From Spirodela intermedia (lineage: Eukaryota; Streptophyta; Magnoliopsida; Alismatales; Araceae): a stretch of 64,000 bases of DNA. The stretch lies in contig LR746272.1 in assembly GCA_902729315.2 (NCBI GenBank), forward strand, positions 12,135,327 through 12,199,326, in the 5' to 3' direction. Every line of letters begins with the position of its first letter. Position 1 is the first letter of the stretch. The notes beneath the pieces are model-generated. The model did no database searches and was not told the origin of the DNA. It saw only the letters and a list, made by a program, of their open reading frames with translations. The position numbers were made by a program, and so were the translations under genes. Of the stretch, positions 33,824 through 51,000 are shown in pieces.

Positions 33824-35036
33824 TCATCTCTCCTTTTCCAGATTCAGTAACAGGTCGTCGACTTTAGCCCTCAGTTCCTTGTTGTGCGTGATGCGAGCTT
33901 CATTCACGGTGTGGAATCCCACTAATCGCTTCACCTGCACGGGTTCCATCAATGGCGGATGCTCCTGTCGCCCAAATGCTCGAAGGGGAGGAAGATCAGG
34001 GAGGAGTGCTCTTACCAGGAGCTCTAGTCTGGTCAGCTGTTCCTCGAGCCATTCGGTTTTCTTGGGATCAGCTTCCATAAAAGGGAAGCTGTCGATGGCC
34101 TCCCGAAGCTTATCGATTCTCCAGAGCAAGGAGAGGGCAGAGTCCAGAAAAGGGTCGTCACTCTGGTTGGGAACCTGCTCAGCGAGACTCCCAATCTCGT
34201 CCAGAAGGTCGTCCTCCAGACCCTCCAGTATGTCTTCAAGCACGACCAGGCAGGCCTCCTTCTCTCGCTCAAACTCTCGGAGCTTCACCTCCCTCACCAC
34301 CTGATCGTCTCTCTTGATCAGGTTTACTACTTGTAGCATTGAAAGATCGATGGAAAAGGGTACCACCAGAAGGTCTTACCAGCTTAAGACGAAGCCATTT
34401 CAGTCTTATCCTCAGTAGTTTCCTCTGATTCCCCTCAATGCACAGAGAAAAACATGAGAAAACCAAAACATAGAGCTTACAGAAAGCTAGAGAGAGAGAG
34501 AGAGAAAGAGAGAGTTGGGAGGGGAGGAATTTGTTCCGAGGCCTCACCTGGAGAGAGTACCTCAATGCTCCGTACAGAAGAAGTAGCTGCCCCAGTCTTT
34601 CTAGGATCGACTGCAATCCCAATGAAAAGAGCTTAGAACACAGAATATGATTTAAATGGAAGCTAATGAGGGATAAAACGAGAAGATCTCACCATTTCTT
34701 CTGTTGATGTGCTTGAAGATGTCCAGAAAAGGCCTGTGGAAGAAGGCCATTAGATTTTGTTAAGAGCTCCTGCCAACTTAGTTCATTGAGATCATAAATC
34801 CACAGTGTTCCAAGCACTTCTATGAACACTGTTCTTCGTCATTATCCACGGTCATCAAAATCATGAACATAGTAGAGAATTTGCTGAATTCTGGCTCACC
34901 TCCGGCCAAAGCTGTCAAACCGAAGCAAGCCCAATCTCCCAGCTTTGCCAGCTCCGACCGCTGGTGTGACTGGTAGTTCCATGCCCTCGTCCCTCCCGCC
35001 CAGGAAGAATAGGGATGGCCGCCACTTCCCCTCCAT
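33824..35036 (-). CDS. Probable acidic helical protein of unknown function
   Basis: The best model has four exons, 35036-34900, 34733-34693, 34610-34548 and 34329-33824, giving 248 residues with matching phases. The start MEGKWRPSLFFLGG is followed by RFDSFGRRPFLDIFKHINRR, NVDPRKTGAATSSVRSIEVL and SPVVNLIKRDDQVVREVKL. A long charged, helix-rich region follows (FEREKEACLVVLEDILEGLE, EWLEEQLTRLELLVRALLP), ending in LLLNLEKER. I do not recognise the family. The last exon is the most secure. An alternative frame through the first exons (RSELAKLGDWACFGLTALAG) is also open, so the N-terminus is uncertain; a separate ATG-initiated 72-codon frame with a targeting-like composition lies at 35339-35121. 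Site II-like GGCCCA motifs about 0.9 kb upstream suggest a housekeeping promoter. Confidence 0.45.
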
Positions 35037-35879
35037 CCTCCAGCCTCAGGGCTCGGCAATGGGTTCAACAGGGCCCTACTCCGCGTCTGGGCACTCCAAG
35101 ATGACAACAGATTACCTGCATCATGTGATAACGGAGCGCGTGAGCATTCTTGGGTCCAAGGAAGACCACAGACAGGTATCCAAATGGTGATCGCCGCCCT
35201 GGTTTCGATCCGGACGTCCAAAGAACGACTGCTGATGCACGGAGACGAGGTAACGGGGGGGACATAGACGGGAGGGAGTTGGCTGTGTACCACGAAGAAC
35301 ACCGAATTGGATTCTTGGATTTCGGAGGAAGGCCGCCATCGCTCGCTAGGGTTTCCCTCGAGGGCAGAGCGGACTCCAAAATTTTAGGGCTAGTTGGACG
35401 AGAAGAAAGGGGGAAACCGAAGAAGCAAGCAGCAGTCGAAGAAACTTGGGTCGCCACACCCTGTCGATCCTTTGGAATCCGAGGACGCAGGCGAGTTTGG
35501 CGGCTCGAACCACTCCGCAGAAGTTCTTCCAAAAAGCTAGCGACGATTGTGATCAATTGGATAAATGCTTCCACGGACATTCAAAACGCGACAAGACCCA
35601 TCGCTATCGGGGAAACAAATGCGCATCATTCGCGCCAGCTTTCATGGCGGAGCTTCTTTCCGGCCGGCGGGGATCCCCTGAAGCCTCCTCCGGCAAAGGG
35701 CCGCAGGAAAGCCATGGCCACGCATAGGTTCCCCCACCTCTCTCTACCCAGAGAGGAACCTTGCAAGGTCGCTTCAAGATTTAGGCCCCCTCCCTGCTGG
35801 CCTCGCCCTTGGTGGCCTCCAGTACGCTGACTCCGGAAGTTAACTCGTAGCCGGCGCATGGTCAATCTGACGGCGTTGT

Positions 35880-36010
35880 GCCACCGGGCATTATCTCCAA
35901 CGTTCATAAAGGCCCAACGGCACCAATATGGGCCCAGTTCTGGGCATGGCCCCATTGGGCCAGTCAACAAAAGGGCCATGTCCTTGTGCGCGCTGGGTGC
36001 TGCTGTGATT
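35880..36010. promoter_or_regulatory. Cluster of GGCCCA/TGGGCC (Site II-like) elements
   Basis: Several GGCCCA or TGGGCC cores occur within about 130 bp, including AAAGGCCCAAC, ATGGGCCCAG, ATTGGGCCAG and AGGCCCGAT. Such elements are bound by TCP factors in promoters of plant housekeeping and organelle genes. They lie upstream of the minus-strand gene ending at 33824. Confidence 0.5.
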
Positions 36011-36099
36011 AGGCCCGATGGCAGCTCAAGTAATAGCTTGTTAGGCTCTAAGGACTTTGGATGACATGTAGCCCCATGAGCTAGCTGAAGCGTTGTGTG

Positions 36100-39000
36100 C
36101 ATATGTTCAATGCATAGGTTGGATGATATAGGTATCATTGTCCTATTTTTGGTCAATATTAGGTAGTTTACTATTGTTGTATAGTGTATCCTATGCAATG
36201 ACATGGCATCAGAAGCCCCTTAGAATGATTCTACGTTTTAGTGTTGTGCTGCCCTTGGTGTTGCATCTCACACGATGGAAGTAAGAATGGCCAAGGGGAT
36301 ACATATTTTAAGTAAATAAGATTGAGGGAATAAATGGTCCAACTAATGCATTAAGTCCCTTTTCATAGCCCACTGACTAATCCTAGTAAGCTCCACATCA
36401 CCAACTACTCTACTTCAATTCAATGCCCAAGTCTTATGTGCTCATCACATGTGGGGTGCACCCATGATCCACCAATCAGACAAATGGATGGCTTCATCAA
36501 GTCATGCTCAAGTCTCATTCTCACATCATGCATGAACCATTTTATTTACTAGTACAATTTCTTCCACCATTTTCATTATCTAATTACTGGTATGAATATT
36601 TGGCAATATAAATATATAGTTGATGCATTAATTTATGTGTCTTGGACATGCTCAAGACAAATATAATGATTTAGCAAGTGATGCAACTGAAGTTGTAGAA
36701 GAATGGAAAGTCTAATCTTGAATCTACAAGGCACAAGATTATGTAATATTTGAGTTTATAAGGATTAAAATAATAGGCTTGAATCAAGAATCACTTTAAT
36801 ACCATTTGATGTAGCACATGTTGAATGGAATAAAAGACAAGCTTTGAATCCACATGACATGAATCTTGAATTTAGAAAGTGTCCCTTGAATCTTCAACTA
36901 TTTAATCCCCAATTAGTGACTGAAGAAACTCTTGAATCCACAAGGAGTAAATAATTTTCTTGAATTCATAAGGGATGTACTTGAATCTATAAGAAAAGAG
37001 AGACATAAATCTCAAAGAAGGTAAAATTCGTACTAACAAATAATGAAGTGAAGGTACAATTCGCATTTATCATGCTTTTTTTGTTATGGGCCTGGCCTCA
37101 TTCTTGGTCATCTCATCCATGTAGCCATCCTTCAAATTTCCAAAATGTATAGTATGCCAATTATAGGGCCACTTAGGTCAAAAACTTTTCATGCTTCTCT
37201 TTTCTGGAAGTGATGTCGTACATCAGTTAGAATGTATATGCTTTTTTGGGTTAACTAGAATGTGCATCTTATTTTATAAGTAGATAGTCAAAATTAATAT
37301 GGCTTATAAAGAGAGAGATTTGTACAGAGGGGTAGCACCTTTGTCTTTTCTTTATTTTTTGAAGTGTATTCTTGTCCTCGGGGAACAGATAAATGCTTTA
37401 ATCTTGATTATGGTCTTGTGAGATGCATGGTGGAGGTGGAGTTTAGATATGAAGAACCTTGTCATCCTTTCGTGAGAGGCACCATTCTTCTTTCATGATT
37501 TGTTGTGGTGTGTAAAATGGTGTATATTATTCCCTCTTTCTCAATTGCTATTATTCTATCTTGTCATTTAATGGTGGGACACTTGGGTAGAGATGGATCG
37601 AAGTAGGACCCACTTGAGTAAATTTTTTCTAAGAACAGTAGTTGAGAAAGTTTTAATTATGCGATGTTGGAGATGTCATCAAAGACAAGTAGATTTTGTT
37701 GACTTTTAGGAGCTTAGGTTATTTTGATGACATAATATATGGTAGAATAATTTGATGAAGTATAGAATTATAGAATTATCCATTTGGATGATCGTGATGA
37801 TGGTAATTGAGGAAAGTCAACTTAATGATAAATACATCATTCTCATTCATAAGTTAAACTGAATATTCTAGTGACTTTTGAAACTGCCTAAACTTGGTTG
37901 CATATGATCTAATATGATTTATAATATTTATTGAGCATTTTAGAGTAATGTTATTTGTACATTTTTGTACGCCCTAATTCAGGTGTTTATGCATGTGTTA
38001 ACACATGAATCAAGAGAAGATAAACATTGTGCTCGATGCAAAACGTTGGACCGTTCTATGGCTATTGGAACATGCGGCCTCTAGTGACCCAACATCTGGT
38101 CAACTTATGGCCGTCTGTCGGACCATACATCTAGCGGCTCACTGTTAGCCATGACGAGGGGAATTCCCTCTCTGACGTATTGGATTAAAAAATATAATTT
38201 ATAATATTGCTTTCAGATTTCCGTGGTCAAACATCTTTCTGTCCTCCATACGACGATTCCTGGTGAGCAATCAGACCAGATGAACGAAATCTTATCCGAA
38301 ATGTCAGAGCCTTCGTCATGAGATCTCTCTTCCTCCCCAAAATCGTCGCTTTCACAGATTCATGCAGGGCTCCCAAGTCTTCCCCGTGGTAAACGATCCC
38401 GAGTCCCGTGTTGAGAATCCTCTCTCTCTCTCTCTCTCTACCCACTCCGTCCCTTCCTCCTTCCCCCTTCATCCAGGCGAGCCCCAATGTCAACACCTAC
38501 GGGTGGTTGACCTTTTCCGGTCGAAGGAATTCACTCACCAGCCGTTTCCTCAAATTGTCAACATGTTTCACTTACTGACGCACGGCCGCCGGTTGACTTT
38601 CAGCATGCCGGCTGGATCCGATCGAAAGAGAGCATTGGACTCCACAACACGGCATCGACGCTCTCCTGGTCCTCGTTGATTGCGTCCTCTGGTAAGCCCA
38701 CGGGACGATGTACGTTGACCCAGGTGTGGAGGTCCACAGTTGCTTGCGGTAACTTTCAAAGTTCGTCCGCTATTTCCATATCTGCTGCGTGCTGTGGGTT
38801 CTATGCTGCTGAAAACCTAACTCTCTGACTAGAAGCCAGTTCATTCCACATGGGATGGGATACGAGAGAAGACCTGAGTGCATTCTGACCTGGGGTATCA
38901 CTAACTGGCCGGCGATGCTTTCTCGTCGACATCTTAGATGATAGGAGTCCCTCTCAGCTGATGTGCCTTTGGTTTACTTTGATCAAAATGGTAGGTAAGG

Positions 39001-39752
39001 ATGTTGTGGGGGTGAGGGGAAGGGGGAGAGTGAGAGTTGCGGCCGGTCCCGAATTGGCTAGCCGCCCACTGGATTCGGATCTACCAGTCTTCGTCACGTT
39101 TGCGTGTCAAGATATGGGACCCAACCAAACATGTTGCAATTAAGAGAAAGTATAATATTCTACTCACCTTGTTGACCAGGATACTTTCGGCATCTCATCG
39201 CGGCAGGTCACGAGGTCTCCTCCACGGTGGAGAAACAAATCAATTCCACTGATTTGAGATTCAGCGTGACCGTTGAAGAAGCAACATCGAACTTATTGTA
39301 AAATCTGCGTTCTTTTTTGTTTCTCCCCTCTCCCTTCCTGCTTGGATCTTCTCTCTTCTTTGGCATCCCCGGCGGGTATCTCCCAAGCCACAGTTTCCGC
39401 GTACGGTGACCTTACCGAGACTTTAGCCACCATTTAAGCGATTGTGGTTCATAAAATATAAGAGAAACAAAGGTCTTCAATGCAATTATTTAAGCCCGAT
39501 GTGCACATGGGAATGTCCCGAACTACAACGCACCGATGGAAGAGATGGATGCTGACAGTGTTAGTCAGATGTCCATCAAACCCTTCACAGCTTCAAAGTC
39601 TCTTCATCGTCACCACCATCTTACTTGTCTTCCTCGACGCCCAATAATACTAGACAATTCATCCCGAAGTTAGAGCCATCTCAGCTATCTCTACCATTGA
39701 GTGGAGTGTTCTAACATCAACCTTTTCTATCTGGGCAAAGCGAAAAAGTCCA
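36100..39752. other. Intergenic region, with a degenerate TTGAATC repeat patch
   Basis: Mostly AT-rich with no gene. Between 36718 and 36990 the motif TTGAATC or TTGAAT(T) recurs about eight times, often as TTGAATCCACAAGG-like units. A (CT)n run lies at 38419-38439. From 38200 on, composition becomes balanced and includes TTGACC/TTGACT motifs, but no coding frame has recognisable domains. Confidence 0.45.
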
Positions 39753-43592
<3,840 letters not shown>

Positions 43593-45050
43593 GCCGAGGT
43601 CCCCTTCCCTTCCTCCTACTTCGCGTCTCACCCTCTTCTTTTTGCGTTTGAAGTCCTATTATAGGGAGGAGCCCTCAATCTCTGACTTGTTTAAACAAGT
43701 TCAGACTATTGGTCCTTATCTATTACAAGTCGTACGCATCGATATGTCGACTTCCCACCGTCTAAAGAAATAAGTACCCTATAGAAAACCAAATAAATTG
43801 TGAGATTTCAACGGGCAAGACGTGTTGGCTCGTTGCGTCAAACTTGAGCTTCCTAGCCGCAACCGTGTTGGCTCCAGGTCAAAGGGTCCCCGTCGGCAGG
43901 ATTCCGGCGGTAGGCCCTTATTGGTCTTCCGACGGTAAGGTAACTAAGCCAGGCTTAGCTAGATCCATCAATCAAATGACGAGATCGGCCATCCTCCACC
44001 GTCCACGATAATCAAGCAGATTTCCATTAATGGGTGTTGGACTTCGGATAAATACTGACGAATCCATCATCCGTTCCAGTCGCTCATACGTCTGCATATA
44101 CTGGTGCAGAGATCGCAGCTGGAGACGACGTTCCACCCGAGTATATTACATATTTATCAAGCCAATTGAGCAGAGGGTGACCGAGGATGACGATAATGTA
44201 AAAAAAACCATTGTCAGAATTAATAATTTTGGTTAATTACCCGTCTACGTTTCCCCGTATACATTCATTTCTTCTTATTATCAAATTAATTATTTAAGTT
44301 ATGACTGTCACTCAGTTTTTCTTGTTGTTTCTTAAGAGTTCGAAGAACGGGGAGGTTTCAATGTCATTTCAACCCTCATACTCTTACTGATGTCAACAAA
44401 TGGTCTGGTTCGGACGAAGATCTGGACCTACATCTAAAGAATGAGCTTTAAAATAGGACGATATGGAATTCGGAGTTGACCGGATAGCCCCAACCTGACG
44501 CTCTATCGAGAGACAAGAAAAATGGATTCTGAGATAATATAGGGACTTTATTGAAACTTGGATTCATCGCAGAAGAGGATTTCTTTCTACTTGATGTTCG
44601 GTTTGATCTTCGTGTATAAACTTCGAAACTTAAAAGGGATTGCCACTTGGTTTGGACTTAGCTGGCCCATCGATCCAACTCGGTCAATGCTTTGTCTTTT
44701 TCTACTTTGTATAATTCCGAATTAGTACTGTTGTCCTGATTTTTTGTATGTTATTGTTTTCGTGTCTGAGCGTTGAAGACCTTGGAATAGGCCAGCGACG
44801 GTGGGGGAAGATAGAAGGCCATTTCAACCTCCCCTGGCATTTTCTAAGTTGACGAAAAGGACTGCACTGGTGGCCCCCCGTTGGTTTTGTTTTATATCCC
44901 AAGCAAGTACACATTTTCAAACACTGGGGCCGTGGACTTTTCATGCGGTCCATGCGCCGCCCTCCCCGCTGCACAGACTCCATTCAATATTGATTCTTCT
45001 TCTCCGTCATGGAAGGCCGTCGTCGTCCTCGTCGTCGTCCTCTTTCTGTC

Positions 45051-45116
<66 letters not shown>

Positions 45117-46880
45117 CCCTCCCTCCCTCCCCCCTAACGCAAGACAGACCTTTTCTTTGGTGATGTACAAGCCCCCGTGCGACACTCCTATGTAATCAGG
45201 GTTTTGCTGTCAAGCTAAGATGAGCTTCGAAGGCGAGTCAGCTGCATCTCCAAGTGGTGTTGATGAAGCCATGTGAGAGGTTCTCGGGAAGGGTCTTGAT
45301 GAATAAGAGGCATTTAAGATGGGGGGAAGAAACCTAGATCAACGACGATCAAACACTCTCTATATGTAAATAGAAAGTTATTTACATGATGAGAGGTATA
45401 TATGTAAATACTCTCTATATGGCAGTTTTATAAATGGAAGGTCAACGCATGCGCAAGGAGAGAAGTTGTCAGCCTGCCCAATGTGATTTCAGATAATTCA
45501 AAACACGAGCCGGAGCAGAAGACCCGTGGACCTCCTCCCTTCCTGAAACATATGACATACTGTCAAAATAGCCCGCTTGTGAGGCCGGAGGTAAACATGG
45601 TTCGGTCAAACCAATGGTCAAGTTAGAGAGAGAGAGAGAGAGAGGGAAGGTTTGGAAGGATAGAGAGAAAGAGAGACGTAATTAATGTATCACGCGTTTC
45701 CTTCCTTTCCCACGTTAGTCCCTGAGGTCAATGGCATGTATTGATATATATATATCTATCCGGTGACTCCCATTCTCAACTTTCGCAGCCGGGAGACGAA
45801 GAGGATGGGTCCACTTCGTCATCAGATTTAATCTCTCTCATGACACGTCCCTTAAGAATGTGACGTCTCGCATCGAAAGCCGTGGAGTCGTCCATTATCA
45901 GAGTCAACTACCCGTCCTGCATGGGATCCGCGCCGATTGACAGAGTTCATGGTCGACGAGGAGAATGGTCTCTTCTTTCTTGCGGGATATTCAAGCCGGA
46001 GACCCAGATTCACCGACGTTCTCACTCGGCAGCAAGCAAGCATTAAAGATCCTTCGAAGTTTGCAGCTGTTTATCGTTTCTGACAGCTGTGGAAACTGAA
46101 ATTTCCCATGTGTTAATGATCTCTTTTAGGTCACGTCCATCAGTCATTCTTCTCTGCCTCGAACTCCTCGGTCTCTCTCTCTCTCTCTCTTAGATCATTA
46201 TGTCCCAGGGTCAGTTCTGGTCCTCCTAAGATCACTACCGGCTACTGGTTCGCCCCCCGCCATAGGCCGCGATTCCACCTTCCCAAATTGATAGAGATAG
46301 GGACAGAGAGAGACAGAGACGGGGAGGAGTGAGATATACGTCCCATCACTGAACACGCTCAATAATGGAGTCATGGGAATCATTTAGGAGTCCGCTGTAT
46401 CATGCAGTCGACAGTGGGACCTCACTGTTGGAACTGCCCACTCCATCATGAAAACTACATAGAAATAATTTCACGAAATAGTAAAGTTTAGTGGTCCAAT
46501 TATCGCACATCTCATGTGCATATTATATCTATCCGAGGACATCAGACCGAGACAAGATTCGTGTGTACCACACACCCATACATACAGCCACACACAGATC
46601 CATGTCTTAGTCTTGAGAGATGGGCATTGTTCTTGGAAGATGTAACATTGGTTGGGAGGTAACGCAAACAAGCCGCGAAGCCTGTAGCGGCGGAGAAATG
46701 CTGGAAAAATGGAGTTTTTTAAATCGCATCAAGACGATGATTTTAATTTGGCGTTGAAACTGGGGACGGCGAGTTTGACGTCTGAACCCTTATTCTATAA
46801 GATTCTCAAAAAGCTCAAGTGAGCTTCGCTCATCGGAAGCCAAGAACAGAATTAAGAAAATTGTCGTAATTTCAAGAGAG
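43593..46880. other. Intergenic region upstream of WRKY72
   Basis: No gene is supported. It contains a strong (CT)n pyrimidine tract at 45053-45135, smaller GA/CT runs near 45626-45645 and 46172-46190, and a short direct repeat of CTCTCTATATG with GTAAATA at about 45357-45420. Coding-looking frames near 44801-45195 are created by the (CT)n tract. Confidence 0.5.
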
Positions 46881-46910
46881 TGAGACCTCTCTCTCTCTCT
46901 CTCTCTCAAA

Positions 46911-47495
46911 AGTCAACGATCGCATTGACGAAGAAAGGCAAGGCAAACCATCACACAGGAGAGGTTGTTGACTTCGCGGGTTTCATTTAATGACGTATTT
47001 TGAGGGATTTTTTCATCATAATATTGATAGAGAAATATGAACATAGTTGACCTCCACTTTGCAAATAAAATTGGTCCGGAAAGAGATGTTTATATCACTC
47101 GAGGGATTTATTGTTTTCAATGCCAATTAATATAATTTTACTAGGGTTTTGAAAATTTCATGATCCCAGACAATCGGATGAACGAACCAACCATTGACTT
47201 TCCCACCTAAATTTAATCCTACATGCCTTACCACGTAGGGAGCGTGGTCAACGAGCACATCTTCCGTCACGAGGAACCAGTCTCCGAGATCTCTTCCTTT
47301 GTCTTAAAGAAGATAAACTTTCTGACGTCCGAATGAGCAAGACCCGAAGGCCTTCCAAAATTCCGGCCTGCTTTGCTCTCTCAACGGGTTTGGCCCCTCT
47401 GAAGATCGGCGCTGTCCAATAGGAATCCAAAGGCGGAATATGACTGACGTCAAACGACCCCAGAGCGGCGGCGGGTTGATGAGGATTCGTTGACT
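46911..47495. promoter_or_regulatory. Cluster of W-boxes upstream of P5CDH
   Basis: TTGAC(C/T) cores on either strand lie at 46911-46916, 46968-46973, 47047-47052, 47194-47199, 47246-47251 and 47490-47495. Six in about 590 bp is more than I expect by chance. They are WRKY-binding sites and lie 0.6-1.1 kb before the P5CDH start. Confidence 0.45.
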
Positions 47496-47535
47496 TTTTA
47501 AAGGGTACCGAATGTCCTAACCGCGTTTGACACCT

Positions 47536-47847
47536 CACGTGTTTGCCCGCGAACTTGTCGTCTGTGGTGCGACTTCGTGCTCGACGTGCACCCGCACCAT
47601 CTCGCAGGTTTATGGTTCTGTTTGGTTTGACGGAAAACGCCGTCGAAACCGGAACCCTATTGGGCTTCTCCGCCTATCGTAAGTGAGATCCCTTGTCCAA
47701 TGGGCCTTAATTGAGCAGCGCTCCGTGCCACGTGTCAAACTGCTTTGGTACCATCGCCGTGCCAGTCAAAACGTACCGATGACAATCGGCAGAGAAGAAC
47801 ACGTGTGCAGGCCTTGTCGCGACTCGCTGGGGCGGAGAATGACGTCA
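47536..47847. promoter_or_regulatory. G-box/ABRE and TGACGTCA elements in the P5CDH promoter
   Basis: CACGTG occurs at 47536-47541, 47729-47734 (as GCCACGTGTC, an ABRE) and 47800-47805. The palindrome TGACGTCA is at 47840-47847. These are bZIP-binding sites, consistent with stress or sugar control of a proline-catabolism gene. Confidence 0.55.
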
Positions 47848-48055
47848 TTGAGCTATCCAGAACTGATGCCAACTGTCCGATTTCCGAGGATCTTGTTCCG
47901 ATGATTCTTCTTCTACCTCCGTCTCCCCTGTCCCGCTCTTTTCGCCGAGCTCTGTCATTGTGAACATTCCATATCCCTTGTCCCACCCCGAAATCTGTGG
48001 TGCAGCACCGGTCTCCTCCCCGTCGCTCCGTGTGAAGCAGCCGAGCCTGGTAAGC

Positions 48056-51000
48056 ATGAGCATGTTTGCTTTGTGCAGGAGATGGATGAGGTCCGAGGCG
48101 GCGAAGGCGTCCCGCCCCTTCCTCCGATCTTCTTCTCCTGCTTCGCCGCGTCTCTTCTCCTCCCATTCAGGGTACGTTTACGTTTGGATCAAGAGTCCTT
48201 TGTTGGTTTCGCATTTATGCGTCTGTAAATGGGAATTGGCACGGTCGTTGCTCCCTTCTCCCTGTGTGTAACGCGTATTATTCTGATCGACGTTCGATAC
48301 AGGTTGATGCTAATCTTCATATTTTTGCCGTATTTATTTTCTATGGTAGCATGAGCTTATTTCCTCGGTACATGTTCTCTCCGGGTGTTATTTTATTATC
48401 AAATTGTTATAGACGGAACACCCACATTCCGCGTTTGGCTTGAGATGTTCTGGATCTGGTTTTTGGTGTGAGCTGGCGTTTGTGCTTGGATTTTATTTCT
48501 GCTTAGTACCATTTAAACTTCTCCCGGACCTCTTATGCACAAGATTTTATTGTCGACACTAAGTTGATGTAACTTTTCTAGTTCCCCGTTTCCTTTGTCC
48601 ATGGCCACTCTGATATGCTGACATCGAATATCTCTATCGTCTGGATACTTATAATGTAATGTAGTATGTTCGTTGTGTAAACGTGGGGTTATTTGAAATG
48701 GCGTTCAAGTACACATTGAGGGGCTAAGTGGACGAAGCCTCAGCATGTTGTGAAAATTCATACCTGGAAATTTTCTGAATTCATGATTTAAACATTATTG
48801 CGGCATTCTGATGTAGTTATTATTGGGAAATGATTGTAGTTTGTTGTGTTTAGTTTCTTACATTTATTTGTGTAATTTTACTAGGTCTTTCAATTCACCA
48901 CCATTTGCTACAGTCTCTGTTGAACATATTTCTGGCTCACAGCCGGCTGAAGTGCTGAACTTGGGTAAACTCTATGTTTAAATTCAAATCCGTTGCTGAA
49001 TGTTTAATTCAATCTCTCGATTTTTTTCCCAGCTGTGCGTCTTCTTGTATCATGTTATAAAATTTCGGTAACAATCTAGTTTAAAACAAGAACACCAAAG
49101 TTCAATGCTTGAATTTTCCATGCATATTTTTTATTTGCTTTAATGTTCCAAAAGAAAAAAAAAATTGCGTTCTTTCTAGACCTCTTCTGTAGGTGGCCAA
49201 ATTGTATTTACGGCTCGAAGTGAAGATGTTCCCATCATTAGGCCTTGACAGTTCAACACAGATGTACAACACACGGCGAAATCGTTGTGATATCATGGCT
49301 ACGTAGTGTGTTCACTTTCATTGATGAAATAATGACGTTTTGGTCAGAGTTTAATACGATTTGGTTATTCAGAGTAGATACAATTATGTTAATTATTGTA
49401 TCGAGACCATGCAACCATAACTTTTCCAGATGTGTATGTAGTGATGATGAGGTTTAGTGCAGGGTGAATGGAAAACATCCTCCTGGTGGAATTGGATTGT
49501 AGACCCCTTGAATGGAGAGCATTTCATCAAAGTTGCTGATGTTCAGGAAACTGAGATAAAGGTCAGTAACATCACTGGAAAATAAACTAGTTTTATGAAA
49601 AATATTTTTATTTTGTCTAAGCGGGTTAAGTAAATGTTTGTTGATTTTTTTAATCTCAACCGAATGCCTTACTTTTTTACATCTTTAATTTTTTATTTAA
49701 ATGCTTTAAGATTATTTCATTTGTGCCATTTATGCTAGGGATCATTGAGAGCCTTTTTTTCTCTATGTAAGAGGACTAACATACATGAACTTCTCGCCTT
49801 TTCTGCAGCCATTTGTGGAAAGCTTGTCTAAATGCCCAAAATATGGACTCCATAATCCTCTCAGGGCTCCAGAGAGGTTTCTTTCCTCTTTCACGTATCC
49901 AAATCGTAGCTGTTGTATTTTCGCTTGGGAAAATATAAACATATTTTCCCAAAAACAACTAGTTTTATTCATGTATGCATGTATATGTGTGTAGAATGGT
50001 TCTTTTTCTTTTCAAATTTTGTTCATCTTGGGAAGTTTGTGGTTACAAAATAATATACTACATGTGAACTCCGCTCATATTCTGACTTCCGTTTTCTAGA
50101 TATATTATCTTTGGGGACATTTCTGCGAAGGCTGCTCATATGCTTGCTAGACCTGAGGTCACATCTTTTCTATTTCATTTTTTTCAGATATTTTGGTTAA
50201 TTATCCTATATATGGGAGAACCCATTCTATTTCAAAACCATGTAAATTTCATTTTTTGTGTTAAATAAATTTCTCGTCATCTCTTATATGATCACTTATG
50301 CTGGTTTATACATTATAGGTATCTGATTTCTTTTCTAGACTTATACAAAGAGTTTCCCCGAAGAGTTATAACCAAGCACAAGCTGAAGTATATGTCTCAC
50401 AAAAATTTTTGGAGAATTTCTCAGGTGACCAGGTATATTTCTATTTGGTTGCTTGATTGTTAATTGTCCAGGCTGTAGCATTACTGAGTTCATGCTTTCC
50501 TTTATTTGTATTCAGCTGATGAGGATTGAACTCAGATGTTGTAATTGTTGGACGTAGTTGATTTTCCTTTAAGATAAAAATCGTTTTCTTTGGTTATATG
50601 CTCGAAAGATAATTATCATATTTAAAATAATAATTTGGTTTAACCTTTTTTACTTGGATTAGTTTTTTTCCGACAGAGCTTTCATTTACCGTATCCTCCA
50701 TATATTTTGTACTATTACTGGTGCTCACAGAACTCACGGTGGCAGAAAGCCCTTAACTGACGTTTGGTCTTAACAGTTACTGAGTCATGATAGACACAGG
50801 GACTGGGCTGGCAACTTAATCCAATAATGTAGGGATTGAACCCGGGTTCAAATATCTGCATGTCGTTGAGGCTTTCAGAAGTGTTGTCGTGGGGCATGTC
50901 CGTAATGGGGCCAATTGTACTGCTGTTTGGCAGCACCTGAAGGCCAAAACCTCCACTAAAATCCTTTCAAACTCTTTCTGTCAAAATCATTTTACAAAGA

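Noticed and set aside
44801-45195. Plus-strand frames of 104-120 codons
   Set aside because: They depend on the (CT)n tract at 45053-45135 and show no motif.
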